This document shows positions 6,835-14,667 of a DNA stretch of 64,000 nt, one piece after another. The stretch is from JANWXD01 sp037446115. GTDB lineage: Bacteria > Acidobacteriota > Terriglobia > Bryobacterales > Bryobacteraceae. Made by a program: the position numbers and the translations under genes. The stretch covers positions 111,139-175,138 of the forward strand of contig JBBIJF010000005.1 in NCBI GenBank assembly GCA_037446115.1, in the 5' to 3' direction. The notes beneath the pieces were generated by a model. The model worked only from the letters and a program-made list of their open reading frames with translations. It was not told where the DNA came from and did no database searches. Every line of letters begins with the position of its first letter. Within the stretch, counting starts at the first letter, position 1.

Positions 6835-9077
6835 AGCAGCCTTACCTCCACCGGCGGTGCGCCGGGAACGATCTCATCCGTCTCCCGGCGATGGAAAACC
6901 GTGGCCGCCACGATCCACTTGAGACGGGCGAAGTTATCTATGGTGACGGGCACCGGTAGAACGGCCTGTCCCTTGGCGTATCGGGCGGCGTTGCGCCCGA
7001 TGGCGCGGTAGGACTCCAGAGTGAGGTTGGGGGCCTGGGGAAAGAGTTCCAGGTTGTTGAGCGGCGCCAGATCGCGCCGGTGGATGACCGTCGTGCCTTT
7101 GGACTGAAGACCCACCGCCACGCCGGATCCGCTGAGACAAGCGCCCTTCCAGCCGATCCAGCCGCAATCGGACGTATCTCGCACCCTCACCAGCCGGGCG
7201 CGCATGCCTTCCTCCTCGATTCCCGCGAGCAGCGCCCGCAAGACGTCCCGGTGTGTCAGCCCGGTCAAGGTCGTGCCGAGCACGCGGCCAAAGGCCGGCC
7301 CGACGGCGATGACGACCTCACCAGGGTCGTCTCGGGCGCCGGCTTCGCCGGTCTCGACCAGCACCGGCTCCGACGGCGCGGTCATGCCGATCCGGCGGGG
7401 ATCCACAGCCTGGGGGACCTCGCGGATTTCTCGAGCCCTTTGCGGGCTGAGGCGGTATCCGGTGCCGGGGCCGGCATAATCGTTGGGATCGTTGATCGCG
7501 CTCAGGACGCTGCCGTCAGGCCGGAGGATGGCCGAAGTTTGCAGGTAGTCGCCCGAGACGCGGAGCTTCTGTACGCTAAGCAGCTTGCCGGCGATGTCGC
7601 CGAAGCCGCGGCGCGCCAGCGCGCGAATCACGTCGAGGCTGTTCCGCCCGCGGCGGAGAAATTCTTCGGCGGCCGCCAGATCGGCCACCACGTTCCGGTC
7701 CGGCATGTCGGCGCTCGAGCGGGCCGTGACGGCGCACTCCACTTCTTCGTCGGTAATGGGCGGCAGCCCGAGCTCGTCGAACACCGCCTGCACGGCTCGA
7801 GCGGCTCGACGCCGCACGGCCAGCACCTCCGCCTCGCGCACGGGCCGGAGGCCTCCGTCCACCTGCATGTCGCGCTGCAGGATGCCGTAATCATCGAGGT
7901 CTTCGGCGTCGAAGTTGCCGCCGCCGAACAAATTGTCCTCGCGCGGCATCGAGCTGTAGCCGGAGAAGATGAAGTCGGCGCCCGGCAGGAACTGAAGCAT
8001 CAGCTTGGCTGTCTTGCGGATCTCCGAGTGCGAGGCCATGGCATCGTTGCCCGCGGCAACTTCCAGATCAAGCAGCGCCGCCATGAGGTTCTCCGCCAAC
8101 ACGCCTCGGACGCCCCCCGGCAGGGCTTCCGGGAGCGCGATGCAGCTGATCGAACCGTTCTGGACTCCCTGCGAGCCGGCTCCCTTGACGGCCATCAGGC
8201 ACCGAGCCTCCAGATACAGCATGGACTTGCCTTCGGCGTGGCCCATCAGGGCCTCTGCGCCGCTGCCTGACGTGAATCGGACCTTGATTCCGCGCGAGGC
8301 GTAGGCGGCAGCCAGGAAGGCCTTCGACCAGGGTGTGTCGTCGCCGTCACGGAAGGCTCGCTCGGTGCCGTACACGGACAGGGTTTCGGCGTAGGTGGTG
8401 AGGCCGAGCATCGCCAGGCGCAGTCCCAGCGCCTCCTCGACGGCGCACTGCGTGAGGGCGGCGCCGCGCCCCGTCTGCGAGCCGATCAGGACCGCCATCG
8501 CATTCAGCGGCGCATAGCGCGCCACACCCACGGTGGTTTCGAGCTCTGCGAAGCCGCGCTCGGCGGCTTCAGCCGCATCCGCAGCCAGCAGCGCGGGATT
8601 CTCTTTGCGGTTGGTGACGTGCGCCTGGTTGGACGGTGTGCAGCGCGCGCGCATCTTCTGGAGCGCCATCATCATTTCCACCACGTTGAGGCAGTTGACT
8701 ACCTCGACGAGTCGGGCCGGCGTCAGCCCGGCCACCAGCCGTATCACCTGCCGCCGCGGCGTGGCGGGGTCCACAATCCGGCGGGCGATGGCCACCGGTT
8801 CCAACCTCATGGCCTCGGGAGCAACCGCCAGGTCCAGCGCGTAGCGGGCAATGAAGCGGTCCAGCAAGTCGAAATCGCTTGCCGGCTTGCCGTCCATCTC
8901 GACGACACGGTCGCCCTCGAGGCGCAAACTCGGCCTCGGGTCGTAGGGGCTCGAAAACACGGCCAGTCCGGCTTCCGGCCACTCTTCCGCACAGGCATCC
9001 AAGTTGACGGGCCTGCGGGCGCGGGCGGCGAACCGCCGGGACGAAAAACCCGCGCTCTGACGTGGTCCCACCGCCAT
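6831..9077 (-). CDS. Fused large and medium subunits of B12-dependent diol/glycerol dehydratase (PduC-PduD fusion)
   Basis: A 748-residue protein. Residues about 1-560 are the catalytic alpha subunit, with TPSNQAHVTN, ELETTVGVARYAPLNA (active-site glutamate region), SGSGAEALMG and RVSGDYLQTSAI. Residues about 600-748 are the beta subunit, with VIAVGPAFG, LSGSGVAVGLQSKGTTVIH and NLELFPQAPNLTLESYR. Together with the PduE-like gene downstream the full enzyme is encoded in two ORFs. Such fusions occur in some actinobacterial dehydratases. The start MAVGPRQ at 9077 lies 16 nt after a TACAAT hexamer (9094-9099 complement) with no Shine-Dalgarno at the normal distance. No reactivase (PduGH), adenosyltransferase, shell protein or aldehyde/alcohol dehydrogenase gene lies nearby, so reactivation and product handling must be encoded elsewhere. 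Confidence 0.92.
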   Translation of the reverse strand: MAVGPRQSAGFSSRRFAARARRPVNLDACAEEWPEAGLAVFSSPYDPRPSLRLEGDRVVEMDGKPASDFDLLDRFIARYALDLAVAPEAMRLEPVAIARRIVDPATPRRQVIRLVAGLTPARLVEVVNCLNVVEMMMALQKMRARCTPSNQAHVTNRKENPALLAADAAEAAERGFAELETTVGVARYAPLNAMAVLIGSQTGRGAALTQCAVEEALGLRLAMLGLTTYAETLSVYGTERAFRDGDDTPWSKAFLAAAYASRGIKVRFTSGSGAEALMGHAEGKSMLYLEARCLMAVKGAGSQGVQNGSISCIALPEALPGGVRGVLAENLMAALLDLEVAAGNDAMASHSEIRKTAKLMLQFLPGADFIFSGYSSMPREDNLFGGGNFDAEDLDDYGILQRDMQVDGGLRPVREAEVLAVRRRAARAVQAVFDELGLPPITDEEVECAVTARSSADMPDRNVVADLAAAEEFLRRGRNSLDVIRALARRGFGDIAGKLLSVQKLRVSGDYLQTSAILRPDGSVLSAINDPNDYAGPGTGYRLSPQRAREIREVPQAVDPRRIGMTAPSEPVLVETGEAGARDDPGEVVIAVGPAFGRVLGTTLTGLTHRDVLRALLAGIEEEGMRARLVRVRDTSDCGWIGWKGACLSGSGVAVGLQSKGTTVIHRRDLAPLNNLELFPQAPNLTLESYRAIGRNAARYAKGQAVLPVPVTIDNFARLKWIVAATVFHRRETDEIVPGAPPVEVRLL

Positions 9078-9155
9078 GGGCTGTCTGGCGGCTATTGTAC
9101 GATTCCTCCTCACCCCGAGGTAAGGTAAAGTTCCGGCGGCCGGCCGACGATGCTT

Positions 9156-9164
9156 GGGAGGAGG
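9156..9164 (+). promoter_or_regulatory. Strong Shine-Dalgarno that fixes the HDOD gene start
   Basis: The string GGGAGGAGG ends 7 nt before a GTG at 9172. It argues against the upstream in-frame TTG at 9154, which it overlaps, and sets translation to begin VQTEGLTEQG. Confidence 0.75.
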
Positions 9165-9171
9165 CAGCAGA

Positions 9172-10029
9172 GTGCAAACCGAAGGCCTGACCGAGCAGGG
9201 CGCAGACCGGCTGTGGGCGCTTCGCGACCTGCCCCCATTTCCCTGGATCGCGACCAAGGTGCTGCAACTGTTGACCGGCAGCAAGGCCGATGACGTCGAA
9301 ACCTGCCGCCTCATCGAACTGATCCGGGCCGACGCCTCGCTGTCGTCCGAACTGCTCCGTCGCGCCAATTCGCCTCTGTACGGCCTCCGGGCGCGCATTG
9401 CCAGTGTCCAGCATGCGGTGGTGATTCTGGGATTCGATCGCGTCAAAAAACTCGCTCTTACGGCGGGGCTGGGAGCGTACCTGAAGACCGCGCTGAAGGT
9501 GGAGCTGCTGCGGCGCTGCTGGAGGCACAGCCTTGCCTGCGGCATCCTGTGCGAGGAACTGGCCCGGGGCTGCGCCCTTTCCCCTGATCAGGCCTACACG
9601 GCCGGCCTGTTGCACGACATCGGGAGACTGGCGTTGCTGGTCAAGCACCCGGAGGCTTACGCCGGCCTGCTCGAAGTGATCCAGGAAAACTGCCTGCATC
9701 CTCTGGAAAGCGAGCGCGACCTGTTCGACGTGGACCACTGTCAGGCCGGGGCATGGCTCGCACGCCACTGGGACTTTCCGGCGGAACTGGCCGAAGTCGC
9801 CGCCCTCCACCACCTCCCTTTAGGCGATGGGCGCATCAATCTGGTGCGCCTCGTTCACCTGGCCTGCCGGCTTGCAGACAGCCTCGGCTTCGGCGTCTGC
9901 TCCACGGGTCGCCTTGAAGATCCTTCCCAGATTTTCGCGGAGCTGCCGCGCCGGTGCCTCTATCTGTTGGAAGGCGGTCCGGAGGCGCTGAAGGACCGCG
10001 TCACGGCGCAGGTCAACGCCCTCGAATAA
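9172..10029 (+). CDS. HDOD domain protein
   Basis: A 285-residue protein. The HDOD core spans residues about 18-220: LPPFPWIATKVLQLL at the start, SLSSELLRRANSPLYGL, then SVQHAVVILGFDRVKKLALT and LLHDIGRLALLVKH. The last segment keeps an HD pair of the parent HD superfamily, whereas many HDOD proteins have lost it. Proteins of this family act in signalling, cell cycle and stress adaptation, usually by protein-protein contact rather than clear phosphohydrolase activity. No receiver, GGDEF or EAL domain is attached. It is divergent from the dehydratase genes and stands alone on its strand, followed by a strong hairpin. Confidence 0.85.
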   Translation: MQTEGLTEQGADRLWALRDLPPFPWIATKVLQLLTGSKADDVETCRLIELIRADASLSSELLRRANSPLYGLRARIASVQHAVVILGFDRVKKLALTAGLGAYLKTALKVELLRRCWRHSLACGILCEELARGCALSPDQAYTAGLLHDIGRLALLVKHPEAYAGLLEVIQENCLHPLESERDLFDVDHCQAGAWLARHWDFPAELAEVAALHHLPLGDGRINLVRLVHLACRLADSLGFGVCSTGRLEDPSQIFAELPRRCLYLLEGGPEALKDRVTAQVNALE

Positions 10030-10082
10030 ACCCGGCATCCGCGGTTCCGGGGCACGCGACTGGCTCTGCGGCTTGTTGGCCT

Positions 10083-10123
10083 CCCCCGGCAGCCGTCAGG
10101 GAGCCCTGGCGGCTGCCGGAGGG
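10083..10123. terminator. Strong hairpin between convergent genes (possible bidirectional terminator)
   Basis: CCGGCAGCCG at 10086-10095 pairs with CGGCTGCCGG at 10110-10119. Inner CAGGG/CCCTG pairing and an outer CCC/GGG pairing extend the stem. There is no T-tract on either side, so it would act as a Rho-assisted or pausing hairpin. It lies between the HDOD gene (+) and the FmdE-like gene (-). Confidence 0.5.
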
Positions 10124-10152
10124 CCGAAGTTGTCGCTCTTGTTGCCCCGACG

Positions 10153-10932
10153 TCAGCGCGGCGCGGACTTGTTAATGACATCGCCGCGGCTCCCGAACAG
10201 GTCGGCGGCAGCGAACTCGTAACGGGGCAAGAACCGGAGCTGCAACAGCTCGCCGGGCGGCGTCGTGAGGATTTTGCGGCTCGTGGCCGCAGCCATTGCT
10301 TCTACGGCGTCAATCTCCGCGGCGGTGACGGCCTGCCCCTTGGCTCGCATGGTGCGGATTCTCTCCTCGAGTGCGGCCTGCTCTGCCGGAAACACACCGG
10401 GCTTCAGCCGCACCTCCCAAGCCTCGCCGCTCGAAATCCGCTGCACGATGAACCCGTCTCCCACCGAGTTGTCGATCCGCAGCGTCTGGAAGTTGATGCG
10501 CGCACCCGTCATCATCATGACGGCGTCCACCCAGCAGGGACCGTTCTTGGACACGGCCCGGAGATCGGTGCGGTCCACCACGCCGTCCGGGAACAGTTTT
10601 TCCAACGCCGCCCTGATCTCGACGAAAGCGATCACGAGGCCGTCACACAGGTGGCCATGAAACCGCGCCAGATCTTTCAGGCCCAACTCCTTGGTCTGCA
10701 GCGAGTAGCGACCTAGCGAGCTGTCGGTGTCGCGTACGCGAATCGGCCTGTTGTAGGGCGCCTGGGCGGCCCAGGCAGGATAGAACCAGTCCGGCGAGTT
10801 GTCGGTTCGGCCATCCGGCGGCCGCGCCCGAACATCGGCCGGCACAAAAGCGAGCAGGCTCCCGAGCGCCCTCCTCCTTGTGACTGGAGGCTGTCTGAAC
10901 GAGCAGGGGCTGCAAGTCTGGTGCGCCGTCAT
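10153..10932 (-). CDS. FmdE-family protein with a Tat-like signal peptide
   Basis: A 259-residue protein starting MTAHQTCSPC at 10932, 9-11 nt after an AGAGGTG. The N-terminus contains TRRRALGSLLAFVPA, a twin-arginine-like export signal. The core KDLARFHGHLCDGLVIAFVEI matches the HGHxC segment of the formylmethanofuran dehydrogenase subunit E family, followed by ISSGEAWEVRLKPG. In the family the conserved His/Cys bind a metal; here Asp replaces the usual Pro after Cys. Non-methanogen members are uncharacterised metal- or redox-related proteins. It lies 27 nt after the thioredoxin-like gene on the same strand, so it probably belongs to the same transcription unit as the permease and ArsR. Confidence 0.72.
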   Translation of the reverse strand: MTAHQTCSPCSFRQPPVTRRRALGSLLAFVPADVRARPPDGRTDNSPDWFYPAWAAQAPYNRPIRVRDTDSSLGRYSLQTKELGLKDLARFHGHLCDGLVIAFVEIRAALEKLFPDGVVDRTDLRAVSKNGPCWVDAVMMMTGARINFQTLRIDNSVGDGFIVQRISSGEAWEVRLKPGVFPAEQAALEERIRTMRAKGQAVTAAEIDAVEAMAAATSRKILTTPPGELLQLRFLPRYEFAAADLFGSRGDVINKSAPR

Positions 10933-10959
10933 GCGGATCGGCACCTCTTTGCACCCCGG

Positions 10960-11232
10960 CTAGGTTCCGGGCTGTCCGGACGGGCTTTGCGGCTGCTCGG
11001 CGCCGGCAAGAAGGGCCTTCAGCTCGGCAACCGAAGGCACACGCCCGGAAACCACGACTTTGCCGTCCACGATCACGGCCGGCGTGAAGCGCACTCCCCG
11101 GCGAGCGTACTCCTTGATGTCATAAAGGTGCGTCACCTCGGCGTTCAAACTCAGCTCCGCGCAGGCGGCGATCACGGCCTTCTCCGTGGCCAGGCACCGC
11201 GGGCAGCCGGGTCCTGCAATCTCAATCTTCAT
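10960..11232 (-). CDS. Small thioredoxin-fold protein with CPRC motif
   Basis: A 90-residue protein, MKIEIAGPGCPRC. The C-x2-C at residues 10-13 and the following FTPAVIVDGKVVVSGRVPS (cis-proline region) match the small redox-active disulfide family (TIGR00412-like). These are compact glutaredoxin/thioredoxin-like proteins commonly encoded beside ArsP-type or SO_0444-type permeases. An AGGTG lies 5-7 nt before the ATG. The gene sits 9 nt after the permease gene. It may handle thiol-bound metal(loid) or reduce the cysteine pair of the permease; this is an inference from the repeated neighbourhood. Confidence 0.85.
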   Translation of the reverse strand: MKIEIAGPGCPRCLATEKAVIAACAELSLNAEVTHLYDIKEYARRGVRFTPAVIVDGKVVVSGRVPSVAELKALLAGAEQPQSPSGQPGT

Positions 11233-11241
11233 AAAGACACC

Positions 11242-12291
11242 TCACAAAATGAAGTTTCCGAAGAACCAACCCGTGAACGTTCCCAACACCACGATGGTCA
11301 GGACGTAGACGACCGATTTCGCTCCGCCGAACACGCGGGCGATGGCGAGCCAGTTCGGCAGACTCAAGCCCGGTCCGGTGAGCAGCAGGGCGAGCGCCGG
11401 TCCCTTGCCCATCCCGAGCTTCATGAGTGTGTCCACAAACGGCGCCTCCGTCATCGTGGCGAAGTAGCTGACGGCGCCGATCATGGTGGCCAGAAAGGAG
11501 GCTCGTATTCCGTTGCCGCCCAGCCAGTGGCGGATCCAGTCCTCAGGCAGCACCTTGCCGATCACGCCCACCAGGAACACGCCGCCCAGAAGCAGCGGAA
11601 AGATGATCCGGACGAACCACCAGGTTTCCCGCATCCAGCGATGGAGTAGATCACGCGCCAGGGTGCGAAGCGCATAGACGCCTGTTACCACGCTCAGGCC
11701 GGCCCACACCGCCACTTTGGCCCAGTACGGTCCGCTGCGCACGAAGTAGTTGGGGGCCAGCAAGGAAGCCAGCACGAGCAGCAGTACGATCAGGTGCCGG
11801 CGCGTGACGATCGCCTCGCTACGGGCCGGGGCCGCAGGTTCCACAACCGCCGGGTCTCGCGTGCCGCCGAAGACCGCGCTCATGACCGTCCCCACCACCA
11901 GCGCCATCAGGAGCGCCGCAGCGACGCGCGCCGCCACGATGCTGCTGCCGAGGATACTGCCTGTGTAAATCAGCGCCAGGACGTTCGCCGCGGGCGCCAC
12001 CCACAGGATGATGAAGGCCACTCCGATGCCCGCCCCGCTGTAAAACAGGCCGCTCGCCACCGGGATCACGGTGCAGGAGCAGGCGGCGATCAGGAACGCC
12101 GAAGCACCGGCCAGCGAGAAGGATTTGAGCCGGCTTGCCTGTTCCCCCAGATGCTCAAGCACCGCCTCCCGGCGGACGAAGGTCACCATCCCCCCCGCCA
12201 GAAAGAATGCGGGCACAAGACAGGTGAGTACGTGTGTGGCGACGTAGTCTTTCACGGCGCCGATCCCTGCCAGAATCAGTTGCCATCCCAT
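11242..12291 (-). CDS. Permease of the ArsP/SO_0444 (PF03773) family
   Basis: A 349-residue integral membrane protein with about eight to ten hydrophobic segments. Residues near 70-80 contain AACSCTVIPV, the cysteine signature of this permease family, followed by LWVAPAANVLALI; the second half repeats the pattern (MTEAPFVDTLMKLGMG, LLTGPGLSLPNW). Characterised relatives export organoarsenicals or affect copper/zinc tolerance. The start at 12291 (MGWQLILAG) is chosen because GAGGTG lies exactly 6 nt upstream; an alternative ATG at 12309 overlaps the ArsR stop. The ArsR gene upstream and ArsC across the divergent promoter favour an arsenic-related role. Confidence 0.85.
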   Translation of the reverse strand: MGWQLILAGIGAVKDYVATHVLTCLVPAFFLAGGMVTFVRREAVLEHLGEQASRLKSFSLAGASAFLIAACSCTVIPVASGLFYSGAGIGVAFIILWVAPAANVLALIYTGSILGSSIVAARVAAALLMALVVGTVMSAVFGGTRDPAVVEPAAPARSEAIVTRRHLIVLLLVLASLLAPNYFVRSGPYWAKVAVWAGLSVVTGVYALRTLARDLLHRWMRETWWFVRIIFPLLLGGVFLVGVIGKVLPEDWIRHWLGGNGIRASFLATMIGAVSYFATMTEAPFVDTLMKLGMGKGPALALLLTGPGLSLPNWLAIARVFGGAKSVVYVLTIVVLGTFTGWFFGNFIL

Positions 12292-12297
12292 GGGGTT

Positions 12298-12303
12298 CAC
12301 CTC
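12298..12303 (-). promoter_or_regulatory. Shine-Dalgarno setting the permease start
   Basis: On the minus strand GAGGTG stands 6 nt before the ATG at 12291 and overlaps the ArsR stop codon, so translation of the permease is probably coupled to ArsR termination. Confidence 0.65.
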
Positions 12304-12637
12304 AACCATTCCGCGCCGCCAGGGCGCAGGCGCGCCGCAGGTCACGGCGGCCGAGTCTGTCGCGCTCCAGGTCGCGCCGCAACACCGGCAGCAGGCTGCC
12401 GAGGAGCGGCGTGCCGGCGGCGAGTGAATATCGGACCCGCATGCCCGCGCGATGACTGGTCACCAGACCGGCGCTGCGCAGATAGGCCAGGTGGCGCGAC
12501 AGCAGCGGCTGGGGCAATCCGAGCACGGCCTGGATCTCACACACGCACCAGGGGCGCCGGGCGAGAAGATTCACGATCCGGAGGCGGGTGGGGTCGCCGA
12601 GAGCCTTGAACACGCGAGCCAGAGCGTCCATTGCCAT
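12302..12637 (-). CDS. ArsR-family metalloregulator
   Basis: A 111-residue winged-helix protein: FKALGDPTRLRIVNLL, then PWCVCEIQAVLGLPQPLLSRHLAYLRSAGLV. The CVC pair in helix 3 matches the ELCVCDL metal(loid)-sensing site of ArsR, so it is expected to release DNA on binding As(III) or a similar thiophilic ion. Two ATGs are possible (12637 and 12631); the first lies within a dyad that looks like the operator, so autoregulation is likely. It leads the operon permease, thioredoxin-like, FmdE-like. Confidence 0.9.
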   Translation of the reverse strand: MAMDALARVFKALGDPTRLRIVNLLARRPWCVCEIQAVLGLPQPLLSRHLAYLRSAGLVTSHRAGMRVRYSLAAGTPLLGSLLPVLRRDLERDRLGRRDLRRACALAARNG

Positions 12638-12655
12638 ATGCGCTTATGCACATAT
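12636..12655. promoter_or_regulatory. Candidate ArsR operator
   Basis: ATATG (12636-12640) and CATAT (12651-12655) form an inverted repeat separated by 10 nt, immediately at the ArsR start and between the divergent arsR and arsC genes. A second near-palindrome, GAGTGAATTTACTC (12736-12749, 12 of 14 positions symmetric), lies closer to arsC. AT-rich dyads of this spacing are typical of ArsR/SmtB operators. Confidence 0.5.
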
Positions 12656-12777
12656 CGTTCCAAACAGAGTTTTCAGGATCTTATGATCTTTTTTGGACGC
12701 CGCCCGGGGCCGGGTGGGGGAAACCGCCCAGGGGAGAGTGAATTTACTCCCGCAAAAGCGTGTGTTCCAATGGAGGC

Positions 12778-13233
12778 GTGAGCAAGAAACGGGTCCTCAT
12801 CGTCTGCACCGGCAACTCGGCCCGCAGCCAGATGGCGGAGGGCCTTCTCCGCCACCTGGGAGGCGAAGAGTTCGAGGTCGCAAGCGCCGGCACCCGCCCG
12901 GTGCAAGTCCGCCCCGAGGCCGTGACGGTGATGCGGGAGATCGGGATTGACATCTCCCGGCACCGCTCCAAATCCGTCGAAGAGTTTACGGGGCAGCCTT
13001 TCGATTACGTCATTACGGTGTGCGACAGCGCGCGGGAGGAGTGCCCGGTCTTTCCGGGAGCTGCCAGGACGCTCCACTGGAGTTTCGAGGACCCGGCAGC
13101 CGCCCCCGGCTCCGGGGAGGAGCGCCTCGCTGTGTTCCGCCGGGTTCGCGACCAGATCGCCGAACGGCTGCGGCAGTTCCTCGAGGCGGAGGCCCGGGCG
13201 ACCTCAGGGGCGCCCTCCGCGGCGGCCGAGTAG
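12778..13233 (+). CDS. arsC: Arsenate reductase ArsC, low-molecular-weight phosphatase fold
   Basis: A 151-residue protein beginning VSKKRVLIVCTGNSARSQMA. The P-loop CTGNSARS (C-x5-R) is intact. The later VCDSAREECPVFPG keeps the two resolving cysteines of the thioredoxin-coupled type (as in pI258 ArsC). It reduces arsenate to arsenite in the cytoplasm. GTG 12778 fits the family N-terminus, but a GGAGG lies only one base upstream; GTG at 12760 is the alternative start. The gene is divergent from arsR, and its last 30 bases overlap the convergent metallophosphoesterase gene. Confidence 0.88.
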   Translation: MSKKRVLIVCTGNSARSQMAEGLLRHLGGEEFEVASAGTRPVQVRPEAVTVMREIGIDISRHRSKSVEEFTGQPFDYVITVCDSAREECPVFPGAARTLHWSFEDPAAAPGSGEERLAVFRRVRDQIAERLRQFLEAEARATSGAPSAAAE

Positions 13234-14643
13234 AGCGGCGCGGCGCGCAACCTCCAGGGCTGCCGTCTCGGCGAAGGACTTCCAGGGTTCCCGGTCACCG
13301 GCAACCCGCGAGCGAATCCGTTCCCAAAACTCGGAGTGTCCCGCTCCGGGCGGCGCCGCTTCCTCCACGTGCACCTCGTAACGGCCTTCGTTGTAGAGGC
13401 GCACGCTGACCGCATGGAGCTCCTCGTCCACCAACACCACGGCGGCGCCCCGCAGCGGCTCCGGATCCGGAGATTCGACGACCCAGCCACCCGTGTTCAG
13501 CACGGTGAGGCCCCCGGGGAAGGCGGCGCTTTCGAGCCACACCTGAAACGGCTTGTGGGTATGGCCGATCACGAAGGTCAAAGAGCGCGGCACTGCGCCG
13601 GCCTCCTGCTGCATCTGGCGCACCAGCAGCTCCTCGACATACCACCGCAGTTCCTTGCGGCTCGCCTCAGTGAGCGGAAAGCGCGGGTCGGGCAACTCCG
13701 TCTGCTGCCTTTCCTGCTTGCCGGCCACGTTGCGGACCAGGATCTGGCGAAACACGGCGCGCCAGATCTGCTCTTCCAGCCAGTCCGGCCAGACGTAGGG
13801 GATGTCGTAGCGCTGCGCCAGGCTGCGCGCCAGCGTGTCGGTGAGTGCCCGCAAACTCTTCTCGCTCGTCGTGGCCTCGTAAATGCGCTCGATCCCGGCG
13901 CCGGCCTCCCCCTGCCGGCCCATGGCCGACCAGAAGAAATCAATCCAGGCGAAGTTTTCTCCTTCGAGGGCGTACACCGTTTCCGGCATTTTCTTGTCCG
14001 GAAACACCAGCGACGTTGCGGTGGACATCAGCCTGTAGAGCGGCTCGATGAAATGGCCGTGATGAAAGACCAGGCCGTGGGTGCCGTCCGGAGACCAGGT
14101 TCCGTAATTGGGGTAGGCGATGAGGATCTCGGCGCGCTCCAGCTGAGGGAGGCGGCGAGCCATGGTGCTCAAAAACTCGCTGCTGAGGCGGTCGGCGCCC
14201 TGCATGTCCATGAACACCTTGGTGGTGTGCCATGGCGGCTCCAGTGGAGCGTGCGCTCCCTGGCGCCGCACGTAGTTCAGGTACTGCGCCTCGCGGGCCG
14301 TTTCCCACAAATGGTGGTCGTGGTTGCCGGGCACGCAGATGATCTCTGCGAACAGGGAGTCCCGGTCGGGCACCAGCGCCGCCAGACACTGCACTAATAC
14401 CGACGCGGCCGTTTCCTCGCCCGCCAGCGCCAGTTCCAAAAGGTCCCCGTTGAGGATCAAGTCCGGGCGCGGGGCAGCCGCCTCGTTGGCCGCCACAAGC
14501 TCGCGGAGACACGCCGCCAGGCGCTCGAGCACCGGGCTCTGAACATCGGGCTGCACTCTGCCCTGCTCATCCACGTGGGTCAACAGACTGTCTTCTTCAC
14601 CCAGATGCAAATCCGAAAGGCACACCCATCGAACATTCGGCAT
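13204..14643 (-). CDS. Calcineurin-like metallophosphoesterase
   Basis: A 479-residue protein. All five metal-binding blocks are present in order: SDLHLGEED near residue 10, LILNGDLLEL, VPGNHDHHLWE, GLVFHHGHFIEP and FVIGHTHKPFQ. These ligate a dinuclear centre in the metallophosphatase fold. The length is about twice that of UDP-diacylglucosamine hydrolases and there is an insertion of about 180 residues between blocks, so the substrate is open. An AGAGGAG stands 7 nt before the ATG. The gene lies 24 nt after the MFS transporter gene on the same strand and is probably co-transcribed with it. Confidence 0.85.
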   Translation of the reverse strand: MPNVRWVCLSDLHLGEEDSLLTHVDEQGRVQPDVQSPVLERLAACLRELVAANEAAAPRPDLILNGDLLELALAGEETAASVLVQCLAALVPDRDSLFAEIICVPGNHDHHLWETAREAQYLNYVRRQGAHAPLEPPWHTTKVFMDMQGADRLSSEFLSTMARRLPQLERAEILIAYPNYGTWSPDGTHGLVFHHGHFIEPLYRLMSTATSLVFPDKKMPETVYALEGENFAWIDFFWSAMGRQGEAGAGIERIYEATTSEKSLRALTDTLARSLAQRYDIPYVWPDWLEEQIWRAVFRQILVRNVAGKQERQQTELPDPRFPLTEASRKELRWYVEELLVRQMQQEAGAVPRSLTFVIGHTHKPFQVWLESAAFPGGLTVLNTGGWVVESPDPEPLRGAAVVLVDEELHAVSVRLYNEGRYEVHVEEAAPPGAGHSEFWERIRSRVAGDREPWKSFAETAALEVARRAALLGRRGGRP

Positions 14644-14667
14644 GGCAAATCTCCTCTTGGCGTGGCA

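Noticed and set aside
9078..9171. Possible cobalamin riboswitch before the B12-dependent dehydratase
   Set aside because: The 94-nt gap to the divergent HDOD gene is too short for the usual leader of about 200 nt and contains no recognisable B12-box.
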